Shown here: in pieces, positions 54,125 to 63,286 of the stretch
Layout of the letters: the number at the start of each line of letters is the position of its first letter
How positions within the stretch are numbered: the stretch's first letter is position 1
NCBI RefSeq assembly: GCF_001429025.1
Contig: NZ_LMHT01000007.1
Span: 88,557 to 152,556 of the forward strand
Length of the DNA: 64,000 bases
DNA from: Phenylobacterium sp. Root700
GTDB lineage: Bacteria > Pseudomonadota > Alphaproteobacteria > Caulobacterales > Caulobacteraceae
Direction of reading: 5' to 3'
Position numbers and translations under genes: made by a program
Notes under the pieces: generated by a model
Databases searched by the model: none
Seen by the model: the letters and a program-made list of their open reading frames with translations, nothing else
Told to the model about the DNA's origin: nothing

Positions 54125-54919
54125 ATGACGCCGATCCTGATGCTGGGCGCCGGCCGTATGGGCGGGGCGCTGATCGACGGGTGGCGCGCCGCGGGCGCCT
54201 TCCAGGCCGCCGACCTGTTGATCCGCGAGCCCTATACGAACCCGACGCTGGAGGCCGCGGCCGCGGCTGGAGCCTTGGTCAATCCGGCCGACCAGATCCT
54301 GAGCCGCGCCAAGACCGTGCTGCTGGCCGTGAAGCCGCAGATGTGGCGCGAGGCGGCGGCCGAGGTCGCCCAGCACCTGGCGCCTGACGCCGTGATCGTC
54401 TCCATCGCCGCCGGCGTGAAATCCACCGACATCGCCCAGGCGTTTGGCGGCCGCGCGGTCGCCCGCGTCATGCCGACGACGGCGGTGGCGATCGGCCGGG
54501 GCACCACCAGCATCTACGCCGCGAGCGCCGAGGCCCGCGCCCGGGCTCATGCCCTGTTCGCGCCGGTGGGAACCGCCGTCGATCTGGCCGACGAGGAACT
54601 TCTGCACGCCGCCACCGGGGTTTCCGGATCTGCGCCGGCCTATCTCTACGCATTCGTCGAGGCCCTGGAGGCCGCCGGCGCCGCGGCCGGCCTGCCCGCC
54701 GCCGACGCCTCGCGTCTGGCGCGCTCCACCATCGCCGGCGCGGCGGCCTTGCTGGCCGCCAGCGGCGAGGAGCCGGCCGAGCTTCGCAAGCAGGTCACCT
54801 CGCCCGGGGGGACCACCCAGGCGGCGCTTGAAGTCTTGATGGGGCAGGGCGGTTTCCCCGACCTGCTGCGCGACGCCGTCGCCGCTGCGGCGCGACGTTC
54901 CAAGGAACTCGGCGGCTAG
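54125..54919 (+). CDS. proC: Pyrroline-5-carboxylate reductase
   Basis: A 264-residue NADPH-dependent enzyme for the last step of proline synthesis. The nucleotide motif is MLGAGRMGGALIDGW, followed by LLAVKPQMW and VSIAAGV. The diagnostic C-terminal stretch is ELRKQVTSPGGTTQAALEVL. The VARVMPTTAVAIGRG segment also fits the family. Length is normal. Confidence 0.95.
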   Translation: MTPILMLGAGRMGGALIDGWRAAGAFQAADLLIREPYTNPTLEAAAAAGALVNPADQILSRAKTVLLAVKPQMWREAAAEVAQHLAPDAVIVSIAAGVKSTDIAQAFGGRAVARVMPTTAVAIGRGTTSIYAASAEARARAHALFAPVGTAVDLADEELLHAATGVSGSAPAYLYAFVEALEAAGAAAGLPAADASRLARSTIAGAAALLAASGEEPAELRKQVTSPGGTTQAALEVLMGQGGFPDLLRDAVAAAARRSKELGG

Positions 54920-54971
54920 TCCCCATCCCCCGGATCAGCGTGCCGCTGGCCGGAGGATGACGACCGTCTTT

Positions 54972-55412
54972 CTAGCTCGACCGCTTCCAGGTCTGCGCCT
55001 GGCAGACCACGGCGATGCAGCCCTCGACCTTCAGCGTGCCATCCGGATTGAGGCTTATCTTCGAGCCATAGGTCTTGCCGTTGGACGGGTCGTAGATCTT
55101 GCCGCCGGTCCATCTGCCGGCGCCGGCGGGTTTGAAATCGCGGATCATGGTCAGGCCGACGATCGGCCGCGTGCGCGCCGCCGCGTCGGGATTGTTGAGG
55201 TCCTTTTGCGGTTGGCCGGCCTTGTCGTTGGGCGCTTTCATCCACACGACCACGCCGCACATCTTGGCCTTATCGCCGCCACAGGGCGCGACGCGAACCT
55301 TGGCCGTCCCGGCCTGGACCAGCCAGGTTCCCTCGACCGGATCGGCCGCATGGGCCGCTGAACCCAGAGCCGAGAAGGCCGCAAACGCGGCGGCGATATG
55401 GACCAACTTCAT
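54972..55412 (-). CDS. DUF2147 secreted protein
   Basis: A 146-residue protein with a signal peptide (MKLVHIAAAFAAFSALGSAAHA) and a DUF2147 domain: DPVEGTWLVQAGTAKVRVAPCGGDKAKMCGVVVWM, TIVGLTMIRDFKPAGAGRWTGGKIYDPSNGKTYGSKISLNPDG. Members are periplasmic lipocalin-like proteins of unknown exact role. The ATG at 55412 was chosen; the frame is open upstream inside the kinase gene's antisense region only. It lies downstream of the two-component genes on the same strand. Confidence 0.82.
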   Translation of the reverse strand: MKLVHIAAAFAAFSALGSAAHAADPVEGTWLVQAGTAKVRVAPCGGDKAKMCGVVVWMKAPNDKAGQPQKDLNNPDAAARTRPIVGLTMIRDFKPAGAGRWTGGKIYDPSNGKTYGSKISLNPDGTLKVEGCIAVVCQAQTWKRSS

Positions 55413-55476
55413 GCGACTCTTCCCCGTATGTTCGGCGAAGTGTTGCCGATGGAGAATGACGTGTCGATGAACGTCG

Positions 55477-56828
<1,352 letters not shown>

Positions 56829-56829
<1 letters not shown>

Positions 56830-57533
56830 CAGTCGGGCGCCAGCAGGTAGCCGACACCCCGCACGGTCTGCAGGTAGCGCGGGGCCTTGGGGTCGCTCTC
56901 GATCTTGCGCCGCAGCCGGGTGACCTGCACGTCCACCGCGCGGCCCGACGGATCAACGGTCTCGCGCGCCAACTCCAGGCGGTCGACCGGCTCGTGCGGG
57001 CTGCGGGCCAGGCGTTTGAGCAGGGCGACCTCGGCCTCGGTAAGGCGGATGGGCGAGCCGTCGCGGCTAAGTTCGCCGCGTTCGAGGTCGAACTGGCAGA
57101 GGCCGAGCGAGATCACGCCGTTCCCGGCCGCCGGCCGGGCCTGGGCGCGGCGCAGGATGGCCTCGATGCGCAGCAGCAATTCTTCCGGCTCGAACGGCTT
57201 GGGCAGGTAGTCGTCGGCGCCGCGCCGCAGGCCCTCGATGCGGTCCTCGGCCAGGCCGCGGGCGGTGAGCATCAGCACCGGCGTGCGGCCCGCCGCGCCC
57301 TTGCGCTCGCGCAGCCACCCGGTCAGCGAGAAGCCGTCCTCGCCGGGCATCATCACGTCGAAGACCGCGAGGTCGAAGTCCAGGGTCTCCAGCAGCTTGC
57401 GCGCCGCGGCCCCGCCTGGCGCGGCCGTCACCCGAAAGCCGTTGCGGCTGAGATACTCCTTCAGCAGGTCGCGGATCCGGTCGTCGTCGTCGACGACCAG
57501 CAGGTGGCGGTCCGGGGTCTCGATCGCGGCCAT
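56829..57533 (-). CDS. OmpR-family response regulator (PetR-like)
   Basis: A 234-residue regulator. The receiver has the acidic pocket VVDDDDR, phospho-Asp in FDVMMPGEDG, LMLTARG and Lys in LPKPFEP. The winged-helix output domain includes VDVQVTRLRRKIESDPKAPRYLQTVRGVGYLL. It lies between a MarR-family gene and the kinase, each joined by TGATG. The MarR plus OmpR pair is reminiscent of petP-petR of Rhodobacter; that parallel is from memory and inferred. Confidence 0.92.
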
Positions 57534-58018
57534 CAGGCGCCTCCGCTCTTCATCCGCCCGCCGGCCAGCGCCGACAGGATGCGCCTGACCCCGGCCACGC
57601 CGTCCAGTCCGCCCACGCGATAGGACCTGGCCAGTTGGGCGCGCAAGCGTTCGGCTATCCGTTCCTCGAAGGCCTGGCCAGCCTGCGTCAGGCTGGCGGC
57701 GCGTCGGCGGCCGTCCAGGTCGCCTGCGACCTTTTCGACCAGGCCCTTGGCCTCCAGGTCGGAGATGATCCGGCTGGCGGCCTGTTTCGACAGGCTGGTC
57801 AGGTGCGCCAGCTCTTGGACGCCGACGCCGGGCCGGCGCTTGAGCAGGAAAGCCGCGCGCCAGTGGGACCGGCCCAGGCCAAGGTTTTCGGCCGCCAGCC
57901 CGGCGTCGACACCGGCCCAGAGCGCGGCCTCGGCCAGCATCATCAACTCGAGCCCGGCGTCCAACTCCTCGTCGCGCAGGATGAGCCTAGGGTCAGCGGC
58001 CGCCATTACGGGTTGCAA
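57533..58018 (-). CDS. MarR-family transcriptional regulator (PetP-like)
   Basis: A 161-residue MarR-type protein: GRSHWRAAFLLKRRPGVGVQELAHLTSLSKQAASRIISDLEAKGLVEKVAGDLDGRRRAASLTQAG, a complete winged helix. It starts at the ATG 58018 or, less likely, 58006. Its stop overlaps the response-regulator start by one base, so it is translationally coupled. It is divergent from the aminotransferase gene over a 69-bp gap, which may hold its operator. Confidence 0.88.
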   Translation of the reverse strand: MQPVMAAADPRLILRDEELDAGLELMMLAEAALWAGVDAGLAAENLGLGRSHWRAAFLLKRRPGVGVQELAHLTSLSKQAASRIISDLEAKGLVEKVAGDLDGRRRAASLTQAGQAFEERIAERLRAQLARSYRVGGLDGVAGVRRILSALAGGRMKSGGA

Positions 58019-58087
58019 TCCATTTTGTTTGACGCGGCGGATCGGGAGGTTTGTAAGAGGGCTCTCTTGAACGGAGGACTTTCCCTC

Positions 58088-58975
58088 ATGTCTTTACTGC
58101 CCTTCGATGACCGCGACGGATGGATCTGGCTGGACGGCCAGTTCGTGCCCTGGCGCGAGGCGACGGTGCACGTATTGACCCATGGCCTCCATTACGCCTC
58201 GGCGGTGTTCGAAGGCGAGCGGATGTATGGGGGAGAGATCTATAAGCTGACCGAGCATACCGAGCGTCTGTTCAAGTCGGCCGAGATCCTCGATTTCGAA
58301 ATCCCGTTCACGGTGGCCGAGATCGACAAGGCCTGCAAGGACACCTGCGCCAAGAACGGCCTGACCGACGCCTATCTCCGCCCCATCGCCTGGCGCGGTT
58401 CGGAGATGATCGGGGTCTCGGCGCAAGCGACCAAGATCCACGTGGCGATCGCCGTGTGGGACTGGCCGAGCTACTTCAAGCCCGAAGAGCGCGCCAAGGG
58501 CATCCGCATGTGCTGGGCCAAGTACAAGCGCCCGTCGCCGGAGACCGAGCCGGTGCACGCCAAGGCCACCGGCCTCTACATGATCTGCACGATCTCCAAG
58601 CACGCCGCGGAGAAGGCCGGCTACACCGACGCGATGATGCTCGACTACCGGGGCTATGTCGCCGAGAGCACCGGCTCGAACGTGTTCTTCGTGAAGGACG
58701 GCGCGCTGCACACCCCGACGCCCGACTGCTTCCTGAACGGGATCACCCGCCAGTCGGTGATCGCGCTCGCCAAGAGCCAGGGCGTCGAGGTCATCGAGCG
58801 GCACATCAAGCCGGAGGAGCTGGCGGGCTTCACCGAATGCTTCGTGGTCGGCACCGCCGCCGAGATCACGCCGGTGGCGGAGATCGGCGAGTACAGCTTC
58901 ACGCCGGGCAAGCTGTCGCTCTCGCTGATGGACGACTACGCCCGCATGGTCCGCCGCGAGCTGGTGGCGGCTTGA
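58088..58975 (+). CDS. ilvE: Branched-chain amino acid aminotransferase
   Basis: A 295-residue class IV PLP aminotransferase, last step of Val/Leu/Ile synthesis. It has WIWLDGQFVPWREATVHVLTHGLHYASAVFEGERMY. The PLP lysine should be in EPVHAKATGLYM. GYVAESTGSNVFFVKDG, LNGITRQSVIALA and VGTAAEITPVAEIG follow. The ATG at 58088 has ACGGAGGA upstream. A strong hairpin follows the stop directly. Confidence 0.93.
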   Translation: MSLLPFDDRDGWIWLDGQFVPWREATVHVLTHGLHYASAVFEGERMYGGEIYKLTEHTERLFKSAEILDFEIPFTVAEIDKACKDTCAKNGLTDAYLRPIAWRGSEMIGVSAQATKIHVAIAVWDWPSYFKPEERAKGIRMCWAKYKRPSPETEPVHAKATGLYMICTISKHAAEKAGYTDAMMLDYRGYVAESTGSNVFFVKDGALHTPTPDCFLNGITRQSVIALAKSQGVEVIERHIKPEELAGFTECFVVGTAAEITPVAEIGEYSFTPGKLSLSLMDDYARMVRRELVAA

Positions 58976-59018
58976 CGAAAATCGCCGCCTGCCCCTGGTC
59001 GGGGCGGGCGGCGTTTTC
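58976..59018 (+). terminator. Strong intrinsic terminator after ilvE
   Basis: A long inverted repeat begins right after the stop codon: CGAAAATCGCCGCCTGCCCC pairs with GGGGCGGGCGGCGTTTTCG around a 5-nt loop, with one unpaired base. It ends in a TTTT run within the stem's right arm. The rest of the gap to 59217 holds nothing I can identify. Confidence 0.82.
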
Positions 59019-59217
59019 GCAGAGCTGACAATGAAGTGGTCGGGGGGATCCGCCCTCCAGCAGACCCCTGGCGTCGCTTGTGCTCATCGCAGCAGCGCCA
59101 CCTCAGATCAGCTACGAATCCCCCCGCGCCGTCGCCCCCATCGCGTCGACGGGGTTAATGCTGCGCCAAGAGCAGCTTAGCGTCCAGAGGGAGCCGCCAG
59201 AGAAGGGCGGAACAAGC

Positions 59218-59251
59218 GGCCGCGCCGACCTTTCGATCAGGCGACGCGGCC
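59218..59251 (-). terminator. Probable terminator of the DUF4870 gene
   Basis: An inverted repeat (GGCCGCGCCGACC with GGCGACGCGGCC, one bulge) lies 8 bp past the stop of the minus-strand gene. The T-tract on the minus strand is short, so the call is moderate. Confidence 0.5.
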
Positions 59252-59258
59252 TTTGCCG

Positions 59259-59657
59259 TTAAATCAGCCAGGTGTCGGGGCGCGGATAGGCTTCGCCCTG
59301 CGACAGGTAGACCAGGCCGACGATGCAGCGGACGGCGAACCAGATGCCGACCACGCCCCAGATGAACAGGCCAAGCATCAGGAACGGGATGCCGACCAGC
59401 ACCAGCGACAGGACTCCGCCGAACAGGATGAGGACGCCGGCGATCACGAACCAGGCGATCGAGACCCAGAAGGTCTTGATCAGGAAGGTGTAGTGGCTCC
59501 GCATGTTGGGGCCGGCGGCGTCGCGGTTCATGTAGGCGATCACCAGGCCGACCAGAATGGTGAGCCCGTTGACCAGGCCCAACAGATAAAGCCCGTAGAT
59601 CACAGCCGGTAGGGTGCGGTCTTCACGGGTTACGACGGTGGTTTGGGTGTCGCTCAA
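59259..59657 (-). CDS. DUF4870-like membrane protein
   Basis: A 132-residue protein with about three transmembrane helices: AVIYGLYLLGLVNGLTILVGLVIAYMNR, FWVSIAWFVIAGVLILFGGVL and PFLMLGLFIWGVVGIWFAVRCIVGLVYLSQGE. The block SHYTFLIKTFW between helices is typical of the TIC20/DUF4870 group. Function is unknown. It lies between two terminator-like hairpins or gaps, so it is probably monocistronic. Confidence 0.82.
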   Translation of the reverse strand: MSDTQTTVVTREDRTLPAVIYGLYLLGLVNGLTILVGLVIAYMNRDAAGPNMRSHYTFLIKTFWVSIAWFVIAGVLILFGGVLSLVLVGIPFLMLGLFIWGVVGIWFAVRCIVGLVYLSQGEAYPRPDTWLI

Positions 59658-59731
59658 TTCAGTCTCCCAAGAGGAATATCTGACTGAAATGTGGCCCTGA
59701 TCGCTCAGATTGCCAGCTTAAATCGCGTTCA

Positions 59732-60220
59732 TCATCGGCTCGCCCTGCGCGTGCGCGGCAGCCAGGGTAGGACGGCGGCGCCCAGGATCACGATGAAGAC
59801 CAGCCGGCAGGCCAGCGCCACGCCCAGCAGCCAGGCGCCGGCCAGGCCCGCGGCGAACAGCACGGCCAGCGCGCCCACCGCCATCAGCCCCATGATCCAG
59901 AGCAAGGCCTCGACATTGGCCGATGGCGCGCGGACCGGGCTGGCCGGCGCCGCGGCGCTGACCGCGGCCATGAAGGCGTCGAACGAGGCCGCGCGATCCT
60001 CCGCCCGGAAGTGTTCGCCGTAGCTGAACGAGGGGATGGTCAGGCGTCGACGCTGGAAGTGAAGCGTCGCCCCGCGCCCGGCCTGGACCACGCCGGTCAG
60101 GTGGGACAGCGGGAAGCGGCGCTCACGCGCGCCCTTGCGCTCGACGATCTCGGTCTTTTCCAGCGTCCAGACGGTCTGCGGCTGCAGAGGCGAGAGCCGC
60201 GCGGTGTGCGAGACCCCCAA
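59732..60220 (-). CDS. Hypothetical membrane protein with possible PH-like domain
   Basis: A 162-residue protein. The N-terminal part (TVWTLEKTEIVERKGARERRFPLSHLTGVVQAGRGATLHFQRRRLTI) looks like a small beta-rich PH-type domain. Two hydrophobic segments follow, ALLWIMGLMAVGALAVLFAAGLAGAWLLGVALA and VFIVILGAAVLPWL. The only plausible start in this frame is the TTG at 60220, 4 bp after the folB stop, with no good ribosome site; coupling to folB is likely. Unknown function. Confidence 0.6.
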   Translation of the reverse strand: MGVSHTARLSPLQPQTVWTLEKTEIVERKGARERRFPLSHLTGVVQAGRGATLHFQRRRLTIPSFSYGEHFRAEDRAASFDAFMAAVSAAAPASPVRAPSANVEALLWIMGLMAVGALAVLFAAGLAGAWLLGVALACRLVFIVILGAAVLPWLPRTRRASR

Positions 60221-60224
60221 GGGA

Positions 60225-60641
60225 TCAGCCCCGAACGACGGTGATCTCGACCCCGGCGGCGGCGGCGTGGGGCGCGAGGGCCAGGGGCTTTTCGACCCGC
60301 ACGCGGGCGCGCATTACGCGGCCGTCGGCCAGGCAGGCGCGCGCCAGGCGTTCGGCGAAGTCCTCGACCAGCTGGATGTGGCCGGCCGCTACGATGGCGC
60401 GGGCCGATTCACCGATGGTCTCGTAGTTCACCGTGTCGGCGAGGCGCGAGGCGCCGGCGGTCGGCACGTCGAGTTCGACATCGACGATCAGCGGCTGGGC
60501 GCGGCCCTTCTCGTGCGCATAGACGCCGATCTCGGCCTCGACCTTCAGGCCGACGACGAAGATCTTGGTCATGACCACGCGCCCATGGACTTCAGGAGTC
60601 GGGGCGTTGGGCGAGTTGTCTTGCAGCGATGGGAGAACCAA
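60225..60641 (-). CDS. folB: Dihydroneopterin aldolase
   Basis: A folate-synthesis enzyme that cleaves dihydroneopterin. The core starts TKIFVVGLKVEAEIGVYAHEKGRAQPLIVDVELDV and continues DTVNYETIGESARAIVAAGHIQLVEDFAERLARACL, giving the active-site Glu and the family YETI motif. The ATG at 60641 gives 138 residues; an internal ATG at 60572 would give 115 residues and the minimal family length. It follows a FolM-like SDR, suggesting a pterin operon. Confidence 0.88.
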   Translation of the reverse strand: MVLPSLQDNSPNAPTPEVHGRVVMTKIFVVGLKVEAEIGVYAHEKGRAQPLIVDVELDVPTAGASRLADTVNYETIGESARAIVAAGHIQLVEDFAERLARACLADGRVMRARVRVEKPLALAPHAAAAGVEITVVRG

Positions 60642-60668
60642 GTGCGCTCCGTGGAGGCTGGAAACCGG

Positions 60669-61403
60669 TCAGGCCAAGTGTTGGCCAGCGTCGACGGCGA
60701 TCATCTGGCCGGTCACTGACGTCGCGTCAATGAGGTAGCGCAGCGCATGTCCGATCTCGCTGGGCGCGACGGGTTGCTTGAGCAGGGTGGAGGCGACCTC
60801 GTCGGCGAAGTCGGCGTCCTGCTGGTGGATCGAGGGTAGGGTGGGGCCAGGCCCGACGCCGTTGACGCGGATGCGCGGGGCCAGCTCCTTGGCCAGCATC
60901 TGGGTCGCCGCCCACAGGGCGCTCTTGGACAGCGAGTAGCTGAAGAAATGCGGCGAGGGCGCCAGCACCCGCTGGTCCAGGATGTTGACGATCAGGCCCG
61001 TGCGGTCGGCCGGCAGGCGCCGCGCAAAGGCCTGGGCCAGCACCAATGGGCTGCGCAGGTTGGTCTCCAGATGCGCGTCCCACGAGGCGCGGTTCATGCT
61101 GGCGAAGGAGTCGTCCTCGAACACCGAGGCGCAGTTGACCAGCAGGGTCACGGGACCAAGCTCGCCCTCGACCTCGGCGATGAGCGGGGCGGTGGCGCCC
61201 TCGTGGCGCAGGTCGCAGGCGTGGAGGGAGGCTTTGCGCCCGCGAGCGCGTACGTCGGCCGCGGCGGCCTGCGCATCGTCGTCTATGGCGCGGACGTGGA
61301 TGGCGACGTCAAAGCCCGCGTCGGCGGCGGCCAGCGTCAGGGCCCGTCCGATCCTGCGCGAGCCCCCGGTGATGAGGGCCGCGCCGCGCGGGGTGGTCGC
61401 CAA
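60669..61403 (-). CDS. Pteridine reductase/FolM-like SDR
   Basis: A 244-residue SDR. The cofactor motif is ALITGGSRRIGRAL, with the TGxxRRxG form characteristic of pteridine reductases and FolM. LVNCASVFEDD, the catalytic Tyr-Lys in YSLSKSAL and GPTLPSIHQ complete it. With folB immediately downstream, a role in reducing dihydrofolate or dihydromonapterin is likely. The start is the TTG at 61403, 7 bp after a 26-codon microprotein stop, with no ribosome site of its own, so translational coupling is probable. Confidence 0.85.
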   Translation of the reverse strand: MATTPRGAALITGGSRRIGRALTLAAADAGFDVAIHVRAIDDDAQAAAADVRARGRKASLHACDLRHEGATAPLIAEVEGELGPVTLLVNCASVFEDDSFASMNRASWDAHLETNLRSPLVLAQAFARRLPADRTGLIVNILDQRVLAPSPHFFSYSLSKSALWAATQMLAKELAPRIRVNGVGPGPTLPSIHQQDADFADEVASTLLKQPVAPSEIGHALRYLIDATSVTGQMIAVDAGQHLA

Positions 61404-61410
61404 GGCCGTC

Positions 61411-61491
61411 TTAGTCGAGCCGGCCGAATTCGAAGTAGTTCAGCCCGCCGATGACGACGAGGAAGACGAGGATGGCCAGGATCGCGTCCAT
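61411..61491 (-). CDS. 26-residue membrane microprotein
   Basis: A tiny frame MDAILAILVFLVVIGGLNYF, then EFGRLD. It forms one transmembrane helix with a short polar tail. A Shine-Dalgarno GGAG sits 7 bp before the ATG. It ends 7 bp before the TTG start of the SDR gene, which lacks its own ribosome site, so its translation may feed ribosomes into the SDR. Codon use looks normal for the region. I do not recognise a family. Confidence 0.55.
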   Translation of the reverse strand: MDAILAILVFLVVIGGLNYFEFGRLD

Positions 61492-61749
61492 GAAAAACTC
61501 CGAGTTTGTCCGTCGGGCTTTAGAGGGCGCGGCGGTGGTTCGCAAGGGGCCGCCGCAGTTCCTCTGGCGGCAGGGGGGAGCCGATCAGCTATCGGGAGGC
61601 GCGCGTTTCTGTCGGGCGGGCCAAGGGGCGGGAGCGTTGTCGACGCTTGCCCCGCGCCCCGTGCGGGACCATGTTTCGGGGATGGAACCGCGCGCGGTGT
61701 TCAGGCTTTGCTATGTGGCGCTGGTGGCGCGGAACGGCAGGAGTAGCGC

Positions 61750-62058
61750 ATGATCCGAGACCAAGCCTCCTTTGAAGCCGCGCTGCAGCGCGTGGCCGAC
61801 CTTCTGGAACATCCTCCGGCGCATGGAACGCCGGCGGACCAGAAGTTCACGGAGCTCCTTCATGACATCGAGAGCTACAAGCCCGTGGTCGAGGTGGCGG
61901 CGCCCGAGAGCGTGTTCGCCCGCCTGGGCCATGAGGCCGAGGCCCTGGTCAAGAAGGCCGGCGATTTCCTCACGCAGCGCCAGGAGCGCGTGCGGCGTGA
62001 GAGCTTGATGACCTTCCCTGAGAACGGCGAAGGCATCGGGCCGACCACCGGGGTCTAA
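61750..62058 (+). CDS. Hypothetical protein, HigA-N-terminus-like helical domain
   Basis: A 102-residue, mostly helical protein. The first half, SFEAALQRVADLLEHPPAHGTPADQKFTELLHDIESYKP, closely resembles the N-terminal helical segment of HigA-type antitoxins (a pair of helices around a GTP[AED] turn and an LIE-Y helix). The helix-turn-helix of HigA is absent; a charged helix and polar tail (FPENGEGIGPTTGV) follow instead. No toxin gene is adjacent. The ribosome site GGAG is 8 bp upstream. Function unknown. Confidence 0.65.
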   Translation: MIRDQASFEAALQRVADLLEHPPAHGTPADQKFTELLHDIESYKPVVEVAAPESVFARLGHEAEALVKKAGDFLTQRQERVRRESLMTFPENGEGIGPTTGV

Positions 62059-62219
62059 CGGGGCGCAGGAGCCTGGATCGCGTCGAGAGCGGTCCGGAGG
62101 CCGTAATTCAGCAGACTGTCGAGGTCTAGGCGCTCGCCGGCGCCAGGCGTTGGTTCGCGGGCCCTTGTCGAATGACGTTCGGGCGGGCCAAGCTGAAAAG
62201 AAACGCCCGAGGAAACGCC

Positions 62220-63155
62220 ATGCCGCTCCAGACCATCGCGCTCAGCGCCTTGACCAAGGTCGCTGTCGGGATCGATCGACCCGAGGACGTCGTCGTGGCC
62301 AAGGACGGCCGGGTGTTCGCCTCCGACCACCAATGCGCGGTCGCCGAAATCCTGCCGGATGGCTCGTTCAGGCGGATGGGTCCCAAGGGCGGCGCGCCCA
62401 ACGGGATCAACATGGATCGCCAGGGCCGGGTGCTGATCGCCAATTTCGGCATCTATGACCGCGAGGAGGGGCCGCTGCAGCGGTTCGACCCGGCGAGCGG
62501 CCAGCACGAGACCCTGCTGGCGGAAGTCGGCGGCAAGCGGCTGACCTCGGCCAACTATCCGGTCATGGACCGGGCCGGGAACATCTGGTGCGCCAACTCC
62601 ACGCACGCCGAGACCTGGCCCCAGGCGCTGGACGGCCGCGCCGACGGCTTCATCTTCGTGCTGCGGCCGGACGGCTCGTCGGAGATCGTCGCCGAGGGAT
62701 TGAAGTTTCCGAACGGCATGGCGCTGTCGGCCGACGAGGCGTTTCTGTTCTGCGCCCAGACCAGCGGCGCCGACGTGATGCGGTTCGCCGTCCTGCCCGG
62801 CGGCAAGCTCGGCCCCGGCGAACGCTACGGCCCGGTGCTCGGCAAGCTACAGGAGGCGGGCGGCGCGCAGGTGGCGATGGCCGACCTTGGCTATACCGAC
62901 GGGGTGGGCCTGGACGCCGAGGGTAACCTCTGGGTCTGCCTGCCGGCCGCCAACAAGGTGGTGGTGATTACGCCGGCGCTGGAAGTGGTGACCGTGATCG
63001 ACGATCCGTCCGGCGAGGTGGTCAATCACCCGACCAATATCACCTGGGGCGGGGCTGATCTGAAGGACCTTTACATCGGCTCGATCCGCGCCGGATATGT
63101 GCTGAAAGGCCGTAGTCCGGTTGCGGGACAGCCCCATGTGCACCAATTGGCTTAG
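62220..63155 (+). CDS. SMP-30/gluconolactonase family protein
   Basis: A 311-residue six-bladed beta-propeller protein of the SMP-30/gluconolactonase/LRE family. It has VGIDRPEDVVVAKDGRVFASDH with the metal Glu, GGAPNGINMDRQGRVLIANFG, LKFPNGMALSADEAFLFCAQT with the metal Asn and YTDGVGLDAEGNLWVCLP with the catalytic Asp. Such enzymes hydrolyse sugar lactones. The ATG at 62220 with GAGG upstream was chosen; the frame is open to 62172. Confidence 0.87.
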   Translation: MPLQTIALSALTKVAVGIDRPEDVVVAKDGRVFASDHQCAVAEILPDGSFRRMGPKGGAPNGINMDRQGRVLIANFGIYDREEGPLQRFDPASGQHETLLAEVGGKRLTSANYPVMDRAGNIWCANSTHAETWPQALDGRADGFIFVLRPDGSSEIVAEGLKFPNGMALSADEAFLFCAQTSGADVMRFAVLPGGKLGPGERYGPVLGKLQEAGGAQVAMADLGYTDGVGLDAEGNLWVCLPAANKVVVITPALEVVTVIDDPSGEVVNHPTNITWGGADLKDLYIGSIRAGYVLKGRSPVAGQPHVHQLA

Positions 63156-63192
63156 GGCTCACCCAAGGGAACTCGGGTATTGGGGCTTCCAC

Positions 63193-63209
63193 AGTGATCA
63201 TTGATCACT
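63193..63209. promoter_or_regulatory. Perfect 17-bp palindrome upstream of aldehyde dehydrogenase
   Basis: Arms AGTGATCA and TGATCACT are perfectly symmetric around one T. The site lies 78 bp before the aldehyde dehydrogenase start and 38 bp after the SMP-30 stop. This is the size and place of a dimeric regulator's operator; the regulator is unknown. Confidence 0.65.
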
Positions 63210-63286
63210 AAAATGCTTGTTTGAAAGCCGTCGGGGGTTCTCGTCGGCGCGCCGAAAAATCCAACGAACGCCTCCGGGAGGACGTC

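Noticed and set aside
58976..59258. A possible tRNA or small RNA gene in the gap after ilvE.
   Set aside because: No TTCRA arm, cloverleaf or CCA-adjacent stem could be found. Only terminator-like hairpins at both ends are supported.
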